DNA from: G963708325 sp963708325
GTDB taxonomy: Bacteria; Actinomycetota; Thermoleophilia; Solirubrobacterales; 70-9
Direction of reading: 5' to 3'
NCBI GenBank assembly: GCA_963708325.1
Contig: OY970203.1
Location: 496,001-560,000, forward strand
DNA length: 64,000 bases
The notes beneath the pieces were generated by a model. That model saw nothing but the letters and a program-made list of their open reading frames with translations, was not told the origin of the DNA and did not search any database. This document shows, piece by piece, positions 16,142-24,363 of this stretch. Position 1 is the first letter of the stretch; each line of letters starts with the position of its first letter. The position numbers and the translations under genes are program-made.

Positions 16142-16912
16142 ATGCGCGACTCGCTCGGCATACCGCAGACCCTCCTAGTCCTCGGCGGCAACTCGGAGAT
16201 CGGTCTTGCCACAGCCCGGCGGCTCGTGGCCCGGGGGACGCAGAGGGTCCTGCTGGGCGTACGCGACGTGCCGGGGTCGGCGCAGGCCCTGGAGAGCCTC
16301 AGGCGCGACGGCGCCGAAGCCGAGGCTTTCGAGTTCGACGCCACGCGCCTCGATTCCCATGGCGATTTCGTGCGAATGGTCTTCGACGGCGACCGCGACA
16401 TCGACGGCGTCCTGGTCGCGTTCGGCGTCTACAGGGACCAGTCGGAATGCGAGGCTGATGTCGCAGTCGCTCAGCAGGTCGCCGAGACGAACTTCGTCGG
16501 GGTCGTCTCGGTTACGGCGCTTATCGCAGCCCGCCTCCGGGACCAGGGCCAGGGCGTCATCGTCCTGCTCTCGTCCACCGCCGCCGAGCGTCCGCGCAGA
16601 TCGCACTATGTCTACGGTGCCTCCAAGGCGGGGGCCGATGCCTTCTTCCAGGGACTTGGAGACGCGCTCGCAGGCTCGGGGGTGTCGGTCCTCGTCGTGC
16701 GTCCCGGCTCTGTCGGCACGAAGATGAATGCGGGCCGCAGACAGCCACCCTGGGCAACAACGTCGGATGCGGTGGCGGAAGCGATCGGCCGCGCGCTTGA
16801 GCGCGGATCCTCAACGATCTGGGTGCCGTCCTCGCTGAGATGGGTGATGTTCGTGGTCCGGTATCTGCCGCGACCGCTGTTCCGCCGGCTCAGCGCAATA
16901 GCGGACCGCTGA
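16142..16912 (+). CDS. DprE2-like SDR (decaprenylphosphoryl-2-keto-ribose reductase)
   Basis: A 256-residue SDR with LLVLGGNSEIGLATARRLV as the nucleotide site, where the GGxSEIG variant is typical of DprE2 rather than TGxxxGIG. LLSSTAAERPRRSHYVYGASK carries the catalytic Ser, Tyr and Lys, and VVRPGSVGTKMNAG the substrate loop. A C-terminal hydrophobic stretch (SSLRWVMFVVRYLPRPLFRR) resembles the membrane-facing tail of DprE2. It starts 2 bp after the DprE1-like gene, so the pair is one unit. Together they should epimerise polyprenyl-phospho-ribose to the arabinose form. Confidence 0.88.
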   Translation: MRDSLGIPQTLLVLGGNSEIGLATARRLVARGTQRVLLGVRDVPGSAQALESLRRDGAEAEAFEFDATRLDSHGDFVRMVFDGDRDIDGVLVAFGVYRDQSECEADVAVAQQVAETNFVGVVSVTALIAARLRDQGQGVIVLLSSTAAERPRRSHYVYGASKAGADAFFQGLGDALAGSGVSVLVVRPGSVGTKMNAGRRQPPWATTSDAVAEAIGRALERGSSTIWVPSSLRWVMFVVRYLPRPLFRRLSAIADR

Positions 16913-16917
16913 TGTGG

Positions 16918-18336
16918 TCAGTCGGCGATGGCCGCATCGCGCTGGGTTAGCGCGCGTTGCACAGCGGCGGCGGCCTCGTCTCCGAGTTTGACGCTGTAGT
17001 TGGTGCCCCGATCCTCCGGATAGATCTGGGTGGTGTTGGCAAGCACGAGTCCGGGAACGCCGGTGTGCATCGGCGGGATGCGATTTCCGTACCCGACGGT
17101 GACTACCGGTTGCGCGGCAGGTTCGCGGAATAGCCAGGTATTGCGGATCCACGATGCGTCGAAACGCGAGTTCACCCCCCGCAGTGCGGGCTCGTAGACG
17201 CCGAGCAGGTCGGGCGGCTCGAGGTCCAGGAGCGGATCGTCGCGCGCGACGTAGTTGGCCACGTACAGGAAGCGGCGACCGCCGTACCGCGCCGGCTCGA
17301 CGAGGTTGGTCTGCTCGACGAGGCCGACGAACGGCACATCGTGATCGACGACGTTTATCCAGTAGAACGGCGAGAAGCGGCGGTCGATCTCGAGCAGCAT
17401 GCAGAGCGCCGCGTGGTACTCGACTGCGCGCAGCCGATCGAGGTACTCGGAGCCGAGCGCCGACAGCAGGTCGTCGTCGAGAAGCCGCTCGAAGATGTCA
17501 TTGGGAACGGTCGCGATCACGGCGTCGTAACGTTGCGGAGGCCCGGCGGGTTCGAAGGCGTGCGGGTCGTGGCCGCGCCGGAAGGAATCAGGAGCGCCGC
17601 CAACGATCTCGAGCGCGTCGTCGCGTCGGCGAATGCGCGCCACCGGCCGGTCAATCATCACCTGTCCACCCGCGGATTCGATCCTGTCGCGCAAGGCGTC
17701 TAGCAGCGGCTGCCATCCGCCGAGGGGATAGCCGAGCACCTCCCGGCGACTGCTCTCACCCCTGATTTGGCGGCGAACCGTGACCCTGCGCCACAGCCAG
17801 CTCATGGCGACATCGTCGGCGCGGTCGCCAAACTTGCCGCGAAGCATCGGCCCCCAGACCTTTTCCCAGACCTCCTCCCCCATCTTCAGGGTGACCCATT
17901 CGCGTGCGGTTGTCCGCTCGAACGGCTCGAGCGAGCGCTGACGCTGTAGCCGAAGGACGCCGACGCCCATCCGCACGCGCGCGGGTACCGACAGCGGCCG
18001 AAAGCGAAGCAGGTCGAGCGGCGTGGTAAACGGATGGACCGCTCCCTCGGCGAGCATTCCGACGCTCGACGGGATCCACTGGATCGCCTGCGGCATCCCG
18101 AGATCGGCGTACAGCGCGGCGATGTGGACATCACTAGTGAACAGGTGGTGGTAGTAGCGCTCGAGGAGGCAGCCATTCCCCACGTCGAGCGTCGCCACCT
18201 GCCCTCCCAGCCCGGGCCAGCGCTCGTACACATGCACGTGACACCCGCTGGCGGAAAGCCGGTCGGCCGCGACCAGTCCCGTCATGCCGGCGCCAACCAC
18301 GGCGATCCGCGCTGGACCCTCTTGCCTCGCTCGCAA
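16918..18336 (-). CDS. FAD/NAD(P)-dependent amine-oxidase-like oxidoreductase
   Basis: The 472-residue protein has an N-terminal dinucleotide fold (RIAVVGAGMTGLVAADRLSA, then VHVYERWPGLGGQV) and a flavin amine-oxidase/protoporphyrinogen-oxidase-like body with YHHLFTSDVH and YPLGGWQPLLDALRDRIESAGG. Near the C-terminus the second FAD block is GVPGLVLANTTQIYPEDRG. Relatives of this type are often beside polyprenyl-phosphate glycosyltransferases; UDP-galactopyranose mutase is a distant structural cousin. The substrate is unknown. It starts at TTG 8 bp after the GT2 gene and is probably cotranscribed with it. Confidence 0.88.
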   Translation of the reverse strand: MRARQEGPARIAVVGAGMTGLVAADRLSASGCHVHVYERWPGLGGQVATLDVGNGCLLERYYHHLFTSDVHIAALYADLGMPQAIQWIPSSVGMLAEGAVHPFTTPLDLLRFRPLSVPARVRMGVGVLRLQRQRSLEPFERTTAREWVTLKMGEEVWEKVWGPMLRGKFGDRADDVAMSWLWRRVTVRRQIRGESSRREVLGYPLGGWQPLLDALRDRIESAGGQVMIDRPVARIRRRDDALEIVGGAPDSFRRGHDPHAFEPAGPPQRYDAVIATVPNDIFERLLDDDLLSALGSEYLDRLRAVEYHAALCMLLEIDRRFSPFYWINVVDHDVPFVGLVEQTNLVEPARYGGRRFLYVANYVARDDPLLDLEPPDLLGVYEPALRGVNSRFDASWIRNTWLFREPAAQPVVTVGYGNRIPPMHTGVPGLVLANTTQIYPEDRGTNYSVKLGDEAAAAVQRALTQRDAAIAD

Positions 18337-18344
18337 TGGTCCGC

Positions 18345-19382
18345 TCAGGCCGCGGTGGTCGGCTCGCGTTCCGGCCCTGCCACGTCGTTGCTCTGCTGGC
18401 CGGGGAGCGCCGTCACGTTGCGGCGACCCCGGACCACGTAGAGCGGCCGTCGCTTCACCTCCTCGTACACGCGGCCGAGGTACTCGCCGATGATCCCGAC
18501 CGTGATCAGTTGGATACCGCCCAGAAGCAGGACCGCGAGCAGGACCGTGGTGATTCCGGGCACGAATTCGCCGGCGATCCTGAAGCCGATCGCCAAGGGG
18601 ATCCCGAGGAACGCAACGACGGAGAAGATGAAGCCGAGGAAAGTGGCGAGTTGCAGCGGGACGTTCGAAAACGACGAGATTGCATCCAGGGAGAACCGGA
18701 GCATCCGCCGCGGCGAGTATTTCGTGTTCCCGGCGAAACGAGCGTCGCGCTCGTATGGCACGGACGCCTGGGTGAAGCCAACCCAGACCGTCATCCCGCG
18801 CAGGAAGCGGCTGCGTTCGCGCATCGTCCGCAGAGCCTCAAGGGCGCTGTGATCAAGCAGCCGAAAGTCGCCGGCGTCCTGCTCGAAATCTATTTGGGCG
18901 AGCCGAGCGAACACGCGGTAGAACCAGCGAGCCGTCGCCAGCTTGAGCCGCGTTTCGCCGGCACGGGCGCGCCGCACGGCATAGACGACGTCGGAGCCAT
19001 CCCGCCAGTGATCGAGCATCTCCGGGATCAGCTCGGGCGGGTCCTGTAGGTCGGCATCCATCATCACCACGGCGTCTCCGCGGGCATGGTCCAATCCGGC
19101 CGTCAAGGCCAGCTGATGGCCGAAGTTGCGTGACAGGCCTACGACCTTCAGCCGCTCGTCCGCGGTGGCCAGTCGATCGAGCACGCCGGCCGTGCCATCC
19201 TCGCTCCCGTCGTCCACGAGGATCAATTCGTAGGGCACGCTGCCGAGTACGGATCGCACCCGATTGCAGAACGCCTCGATGATGTCGACCTCGTTGTAGA
19301 CGGGGGCGACGACGCTGAGCAGGTTCAGCTCACGCGCAGCCTCTGGCTCACCGTTGCCGACCCCTGTCGCAAGACCGGGCAT
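18345..19382 (-). CDS. Polyprenyl-phosphate GT2 glycosyltransferase (DPM1/ArnC type)
   Basis: Enzymes of this type load a nucleotide sugar onto polyprenyl phosphate for use outside the membrane. The 345-residue protein has SVVAPVYNEVDIIEAFCNRV, LILVDDGSEDGT, GLSRNFGHQLALTAGLDHA, MMDADLQDPPELIPEML (metal-binding Asp cluster) and AGDFRLLDHSALEAL. Two C-terminal membrane helices are separated by GFRIAGEFVPG. ATG is chosen where homology begins; the frame is open far upstream but low complexity. It lies with the FAD oxidoreductase on the minus strand and diverges from a methyltransferase. Confidence 0.92.
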   Translation of the reverse strand: MPGLATGVGNGEPEAARELNLLSVVAPVYNEVDIIEAFCNRVRSVLGSVPYELILVDDGSEDGTAGVLDRLATADERLKVVGLSRNFGHQLALTAGLDHARGDAVVMMDADLQDPPELIPEMLDHWRDGSDVVYAVRRARAGETRLKLATARWFYRVFARLAQIDFEQDAGDFRLLDHSALEALRTMRERSRFLRGMTVWVGFTQASVPYERDARFAGNTKYSPRRMLRFSLDAISSFSNVPLQLATFLGFIFSVVAFLGIPLAIGFRIAGEFVPGITTVLLAVLLLGGIQLITVGIIGEYLGRVYEEVKRRPLYVVRGRRNVTALPGQQSNDVAGPEREPTTAA

Positions 19383-19444
19383 GCCGCCCAACGTACCGGG
19401 ATGCGCTCCAACATGACGCGGATCGCTCTGGCTACGCTGAGCCG

Positions 19445-20377
19445 GTGACTGAGGGCTTGCAGGAGGGCGGACGGCCAAAGACCGGGAAAGCGGCAGTCTG
19501 CGCGGTGTGCGGGTCGTCCGGGCTGGTGCCCCATCTTCGGGTCGCCGGCGACCCCGGACCACCCGGCCTGATACCGACCACCGACCGCTTCGGCACCGCA
19601 CTTGCGGACATCGCTCGCTGCCCGCGCTGCGGTCACATGCAGCTAGAGTCCTTCCCAGTCGAGGCGAACCTCTCGGACGCCTACACCGAGGCCGCCTCTG
19701 AGGACTACATCGCCGAGGAGAGCGGTCAGCGGGCCACCGCCCAAGCCATCCTCGCTCAGATCGAGCGCCACGTCGATCCCGGTTCCCTGCTCGACCTCGG
19801 CTGCTGGGTCGGCTTCCTGCTCACTGAGGCCCGGAACCGCGGCTGGAACGCAATGGGGGTGGAGCCGAGCGAGTTCGCCTCTGCCTACGCGCGCGACGTC
19901 TTTGGACTCCACGTGATCACGGCCGGGGTCTTCGACGCGGAGCTGCCGGCAGGGAAGTACGACGCGATCTTCCTCGGCGACGTGATCGAGCACATTCCTC
20001 GCGCCCCTGAAGCACTGGCTCGCTTCCGCCAGCTGCTCGCGCCCGCCGGGGTCCTGGCGATGACGCTTCCCGACGCCGGCAGCCGCCTCGCGCGGGTAAT
20101 GGCTGCCCGTTGGTGGTCGGTGATCCCCACGCACGTTCACTACTTCACGCGGCAAAGCATGCTCACACTTCTCACGCGCCAGGGCTTTGTTCCGCTTTCC
20201 ATCCGGACGGCCCCGAAGAGCTTCACGGTTCGCTACTACCTGGGACGCATCGGCGGCTACAGTCCTGCGCTTTCGCAGGCGGCGACCCGCTCGGCCGAGG
20301 CTCTCGGCCTTGCCGACCGTCTCTGGGCTCCCGACTTTCGTGACCGCATGCTCGTGATCGCCAGTGGTCCCTCCTAA
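19445..20377 (+). CDS. Methyltransferase with N-terminal zinc-binding domain
   Basis: The 310-residue protein has an N-terminal zinc-binding module (CAVCGSSG and, about 40 residues later, CPRCGHMQLE), as in sugar C-methyltransferases and related enzymes. A class I SAM domain follows: GSLLDLGCWVGFLLTEARNR with an unusual Trp in the glycine motif, GVEPSEFASAYAR, FLGDVIEHIPRAPEAL and LLAPAGVLAMTLPDAGS. HVHYFTRQSMLTLL is common in glycan-locus methyltransferases. The start is GTG. The substrate is probably a sugar of this cluster (inference). Confidence 0.88.
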   Translation: MTEGLQEGGRPKTGKAAVCAVCGSSGLVPHLRVAGDPGPPGLIPTTDRFGTALADIARCPRCGHMQLESFPVEANLSDAYTEAASEDYIAEESGQRATAQAILAQIERHVDPGSLLDLGCWVGFLLTEARNRGWNAMGVEPSEFASAYARDVFGLHVITAGVFDAELPAGKYDAIFLGDVIEHIPRAPEALARFRQLLAPAGVLAMTLPDAGSRLARVMAARWWSVIPTHVHYFTRQSMLTLLTRQGFVPLSIRTAPKSFTVRYYLGRIGGYSPALSQAATRSAEALGLADRLWAPDFRDRMLVIASGPS

Positions 20378-20494
20378 GACGGCCCTCGCGCTGGATGCGA
20401 GCGGCTTCGTGGTTGCCAAGGACTACCCTGCGGCGATGCCTTTCCAGGGGTTTTGCCGATTTCTGGACCGGTCGCCGGTCCGGGCAGTGACGCT

Positions 20495-22630
20495 ATGACC
20501 CTGGGCGACTACGTCAGCGGATTGGCGCTGCTCGTGGTCACGGTCGGCGCGGTTGTCGTCGCGACGGTAATCGTCGTGCGACGTCGCTTTTCGTTTCTCG
20601 TCGGCGCACCACGAGCCGTCGCTTTCGGCGTTATCGCCACCCTCACGCTGATCGCCGTGCATCTGGTGCCGGGCATTCTCGGGATACTCAGTCGCGGTTC
20701 CGTGGTCGCAAGTGCGGCCCTCGCATTGCTGATCGCATCCCGCTTCCCTCGGGAGTCCGCCGTACCGACGGACGAGCAGCACGAAAACCAGACGGCGCCG
20801 TCCCGTCGGTGGGACATAGTCCTGGCGGGATTGGCGGTGGCCGCGGTGGTCTTGTACACGCTCGCCTACCTGAGGGCGGCGGCAATCTTTCCTACGACGG
20901 GAACGGACGCCCTTGACTTCCACCTGCCCCGGGTGGCGCGGTGGATCCAATCCGGAAGCGTCTGGGGGATCCATCAGTTCATTCCCAACCTCGCACAGGG
21001 CAACTACCCCAACAACGGCGACCTCATGTTCCTGGCGGCGACGCTCCCGTGGCACAACGACGCCTTCGTGCGTTTCGTGCCCCTGCCCTTTCTTGCCCTG
21101 GCGGGCATTGCGACCTATGCGGTAGCCATCGAGCTGCGCGCACCGCGTCCAGCAGCCGCGATCTTCGCTGCGCTGGCGTTGGCTACGCCGGCGGTGCTGG
21201 AGCCCGCTGCGCGGGACGCAATGCCAGACGCAGTGATGATCGCGAGTTTCGGCGGCGGCATCCTCTTCCTGCTGCGGCACGCCAGGACGGGCCGCCTCTC
21301 CGAGCTGGTGCTCGCAGGGTTGGGTCTCGGGATCGCGTTCGGCACGAAGTGGTACGGCGTTTCCTCCGTGATAGCCGTCCTAGCCGTCTGGTTGGTTGCG
21401 ATGCTCCTCGCACGGAGGCCCGTCCCAGAGGTGTTTCGCCATGGACTTGTCCTCGTGGCGACGATTTCCCTCGCGGGCGGGTTCTGGCTTCTCCGCAACG
21501 TCGTCGCGTCCGGCAACCCGATCTTTCCCGCGAAGGTGCAGCTTGCTGGACTGACAATCTTCGATGCGCCCCATGACAGGGCACGGGAGCTGGGCGGCTT
21601 CACGATCGTGCACTACCTGACGGATGGGCATGTCTGGCGCGAATACCTGCTTCCAGCCTTCCGGCGCACGCTCGGGCTGAGCACGCTGCTGCCGCCTCTC
21701 GCCGTCGCGCTCGCCCTGGTCGGCTCGGCAGCTCGCCGCGCCGCGAGGCGCGGTGGCCACTTTCTGTACGCGGCCCGCACCGACATCCGCCCCGATCCAC
21801 GCCTGCTGACCGTCGCGGTGTGCGCGTTCGTTCTCGCCGCCGTCTACGCAATCACGCCCTACTCCGCCTTTGGGCCCGAGGGCCGCCCGGTGCAGACCGA
21901 CGCGAACACGCGCTACCTGGTCCCGGCGTTGCTGGTGGCCGCACCGGTGGTCGCCGCCGGCTCGGCCCTTCTGAGTGCCCGCGCGCGGCTCGTGCTCGAG
22001 ATCGCCGCTCTCGCTGCGATCATGGACGCGCTCCGCCACGGGCTCGGCATCGGGCTCACTGCGACAGCCGAAATCGTGGCGTTGGTGGCAGTCGCTGCGG
22101 GGGCCGTTCTTGTCCTCCGCCGGCTGCTCACCCATCTCGAAGGCGGTGCCGGACGCATGCTGGCGGCAACCTGTATCGGTCTGACGATCGTGGCCGTCAT
22201 GACGGCTGGCTACGAAGATCAGAGGAGGTTCAACCACCACCGCTACATAGGAGCCGATCGTGCGCTCGACCCAGTGGTGCGCCACGCTCGCTCTGACCAC
22301 CGGGTCGGCCTGGCCGGCGTCTGGAGCATCTACGGAATCCCGCCGGTGTGGCCGGCCTTTGGACCACGCTTGGGGAACCACGTCACCTACGTCGGGCCCT
22401 TCGTTCGCGGCATGCTGCGCCGGTACACGAACTGCTCGAGCTTCGCCGCCCGCACACGACGCGATCGTCTCGACCTCCTGATCGTCGGGCGAGGGTTTCC
22501 CCAACCCCGCCACCACGTGTTCGCGCAGCACTGCGCCCGGCTCGCTGGTTTCCGGGAGGTGACGCACAGCGAGCGCCTGATCCTCTTTCGCGCTTCCCCC
22601 CGACAGAAGCACCCCACACCTCGTCGTTGA
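20495..22630 (+). CDS. GT-C-type integral membrane glycosyltransferase (GT39/GT83-like)
   Basis: The 711-residue polytopic protein has about 12-13 hydrophobic helices and an early extracytoplasmic loop containing GTDALDFHLPRVARWIQSGS. In this superfamily such Asp residues bind metal and polyprenyl-phosphate-sugar. RDAMPDAVMIASFGGGILF and GIAFGTKWYG resemble PMT-2/glycosyltransferase 87-like families. It should use a polyprenyl-phosphate donor outside the membrane, possibly the product of the nearby GT2 or DprE enzymes (inference). ATG is preferred over a TTG at 20453. The C-terminal 120 residues form a soluble domain. Confidence 0.85.
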   Translation: MTLGDYVSGLALLVVTVGAVVVATVIVVRRRFSFLVGAPRAVAFGVIATLTLIAVHLVPGILGILSRGSVVASAALALLIASRFPRESAVPTDEQHENQTAPSRRWDIVLAGLAVAAVVLYTLAYLRAAAIFPTTGTDALDFHLPRVARWIQSGSVWGIHQFIPNLAQGNYPNNGDLMFLAATLPWHNDAFVRFVPLPFLALAGIATYAVAIELRAPRPAAAIFAALALATPAVLEPAARDAMPDAVMIASFGGGILFLLRHARTGRLSELVLAGLGLGIAFGTKWYGVSSVIAVLAVWLVAMLLARRPVPEVFRHGLVLVATISLAGGFWLLRNVVASGNPIFPAKVQLAGLTIFDAPHDRARELGGFTIVHYLTDGHVWREYLLPAFRRTLGLSTLLPPLAVALALVGSAARRAARRGGHFLYAARTDIRPDPRLLTVAVCAFVLAAVYAITPYSAFGPEGRPVQTDANTRYLVPALLVAAPVVAAGSALLSARARLVLEIAALAAIMDALRHGLGIGLTATAEIVALVAVAAGAVLVLRRLLTHLEGGAGRMLAATCIGLTIVAVMTAGYEDQRRFNHHRYIGADRALDPVVRHARSDHRVGLAGVWSIYGIPPVWPAFGPRLGNHVTYVGPFVRGMLRRYTNCSSFAARTRRDRLDLLIVGRGFPQPRHHVFAQHCARLAGFREVTHSERLILFRASPRQKHPTPRR

Positions 22631-22633
22631 GAG

Positions 22634-23617
22634 TCAGAGGACGAGGGTGCGGGCCTTCACGCTTCCATGCGCGAGCGCCACGAGGCCAACCGCGTCCGCC
22701 GCCAACGTCGCCGCAGCGCGCTTGATGGCGGACCGCCCTCCGTAGCGCTGGCTTTCCCGCACAAGTATGGCCGCATACGGAATCGCCACGACCAAAGGCC
22801 ACGGCGAGCCGGCGAGTCGCCCAAGGGCGGCCCCCGCCGCCGCCGCGTCGAAGGCTGCCGATCGGCGAGTCAGGAAATACCTCCGGTAGAAGAAGCGGCG
22901 GCGCAGCTCCGGGATCCGCCGCGCCATCGGCGGGAAGTACCGCAGCCGGGCGTATTCGGCGATGTACTCGGGCACGCCACCGCGGAACACCGCATGATGG
23001 ACCAGCGCCCCGAGACAGAAGACGGTGCGCGCGCCCGAGCGACGCGCCCTCCATCCGAACCAGACGTCCTCTCCCATCGGCGGCCGCGTATCCGTTTCGC
23101 TTTCGGGCATCCAGTCCTCAAACCCGCCCAGGCGCTCGAACAGGTCTCGCCTGACGAAAATGTTGGCCGTTTCGTAGAGCCCAACCTCGCTGACGACGGT
23201 GACGGTGCGATCGAACGGCCCGACGGGGGTGCCGGGGTCCGGTAGGACGGCGCCCTGGACGAGATCCGCCTGCTCGAGTGCCCTGCTGCCCTCCAGCAGC
23301 CAATTCGGGGTGGGCACGCAATCGGCGTCGGTGAAGGCGAGAACACGCCCCCGCGCCGCCTCGACGCCCCGGTTCCGGGCGGCGCCGGGACCGCCCGGAC
23401 CGTTCGCCGGCGACGGCACCACCTTCGGCCGAAGAGCCGAGCGCTCGATAGCGGCAACAGTATCCGCGCTCCGCCCGTCGAGCGCGACGATCACCTCGAA
23501 GGGACGGTCCACCTCCTGTCTGGCGAGGGCGCCGAGCGTTCGCCCGATGGTGGCTGCCGAATCACGCGCCGGAACGATCACGCTGATCTCAGGGGCGTTT
23601 CGGGTCCCGACGCTCAC
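22634..23617 (-). CDS. GT2 glycosyltransferase with C-terminal membrane segments
   Basis: The 327-residue protein has ISVIVPARDSAATIGRTLGA (GT-A fold), FEVIVALDGRSADT, GPGGPGAARNRGVEAARG, LAFTDADCVPTPNWL (metal-binding DAD) and EDVWFGWRARRSGARTVF (the ED acceptor-site motif). YETANIFVRRDLFERLGGF is the family block after the donor site. The C-terminal third is hydrophobic/amphipathic and ends in GSVKARTLVL, which two other GT2 proteins of this cluster share. The start is GTG. Donor and acceptor are unknown. Confidence 0.9.
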   Translation of the reverse strand: MSVGTRNAPEISVIVPARDSAATIGRTLGALARQEVDRPFEVIVALDGRSADTVAAIERSALRPKVVPSPANGPGGPGAARNRGVEAARGRVLAFTDADCVPTPNWLLEGSRALEQADLVQGAVLPDPGTPVGPFDRTVTVVSEVGLYETANIFVRRDLFERLGGFEDWMPESETDTRPPMGEDVWFGWRARRSGARTVFCLGALVHHAVFRGGVPEYIAEYARLRYFPPMARRIPELRRRFFYRRYFLTRRSAAFDAAAAGAALGRLAGSPWPLVVAIPYAAILVRESQRYGGRSAIKRAAATLAADAVGLVALAHGSVKARTLVL

Positions 23618-23655
23618 GCGAAGGCTTCCGTAGCCGTCATCGTATCCTGCCCCGA

Positions 23656-24363
23656 ATGGACCTCCTGGAACGTGCGCGCAACATGAGCTGGTACCACACG
23701 CTGGATCTGACGCCGGAGTTCACCACCGACGGATGGTTCGACCTCCGTCGTTACGTCGGCCACTACGGACTGCCGGATAGGCTCGATGGGAAGCGGGCGC
23801 TCGATGTCGGCACCTGGGACGGCTTTTGGGCGTTTGAAATGGAGCGCCGCGGGGCCGAGGTCGTCGCGCTCGACTTGGACGACGAGCGCGCGCTCGATTG
23901 GCCTCCCCGCCGCCGACCCGACAGCTTCTCCGACCGGCGTGGGGAGGGCTTTCGTGTGGCCAAGGAGATACTCGGCTCGAACGTCGAACGCGTGGTGCAA
24001 AGCATCTATGACGCGCATCCGGGTGACCTGGGCACCTTCGATCTTGTGGTCTGCGGTTCCGTTCTGATCCACCTCCGCGACCAGCTGCTCGCTCTTGAGC
24101 GCATTGCCGGGTTGTGCACAGGTGTCTTCATTTCGGCTGAGGAGTACGACCCGCTCAGCGGTCTGGTGCCCTTCCCGGTTTCGCGTTATCTCGCCGATCG
24201 CGAGCAGGACGTCGTCTTCTGGCTGCCAAGCGTCCGCACATGGAAACGGATGATTTGGGGCGCCGGATTCGATCGCGTGTTCGAACAGAGCAAATTCAAG
24301 ATGAAATCTCGGGACGGATTCTCGGTTCGCCATGTCGTGCATCACGGCGTGAGATCTTCCTGA
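23656..24363 (+). CDS. CmoB-like (DUF1698) SAM-dependent methyltransferase
   Basis: The 235-residue protein resembles the catalytic domain of tRNA carboxymethyluridine synthase CmoB. WYHTLDLTPEFTTDGWFDLR is the entry block, KRALDVGTWDGFWAFEMERR the SAM site, and LGTFDLVVCGSVLIHLRDQL motif III. It lacks the long CmoB N-terminus. Such stand-alone versions occur in glycan and natural-product loci, so a sugar or lipid acceptor is more likely than tRNA here (inference). Its last 68 bp overlap tail to tail with the GT4 gene. A decayed relative lies near 27.0 kb. Confidence 0.85.
   Translation: MDLLERARNMSWYHTLDLTPEFTTDGWFDLRRYVGHYGLPDRLDGKRALDVGTWDGFWAFEMERRGAEVVALDLDDERALDWPPRRRPDSFSDRRGEGFRVAKEILGSNVERVVQSIYDAHPGDLGTFDLVVCGSVLIHLRDQLLALERIAGLCTGVFISAEEYDPLSGLVPFPVSRYLADREQDVVFWLPSVRTWKRMIWGAGFDRVFEQSKFKMKSRDGFSVRHVVHHGVRSS

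Noticed and set aside
23656..24363. Naming the CmoB-like gene cmoB
   Set aside because: It lacks the CmoB N-terminal region and its partner cmoA, and lies among glycosyltransferases, so tRNA modification is unlikely.
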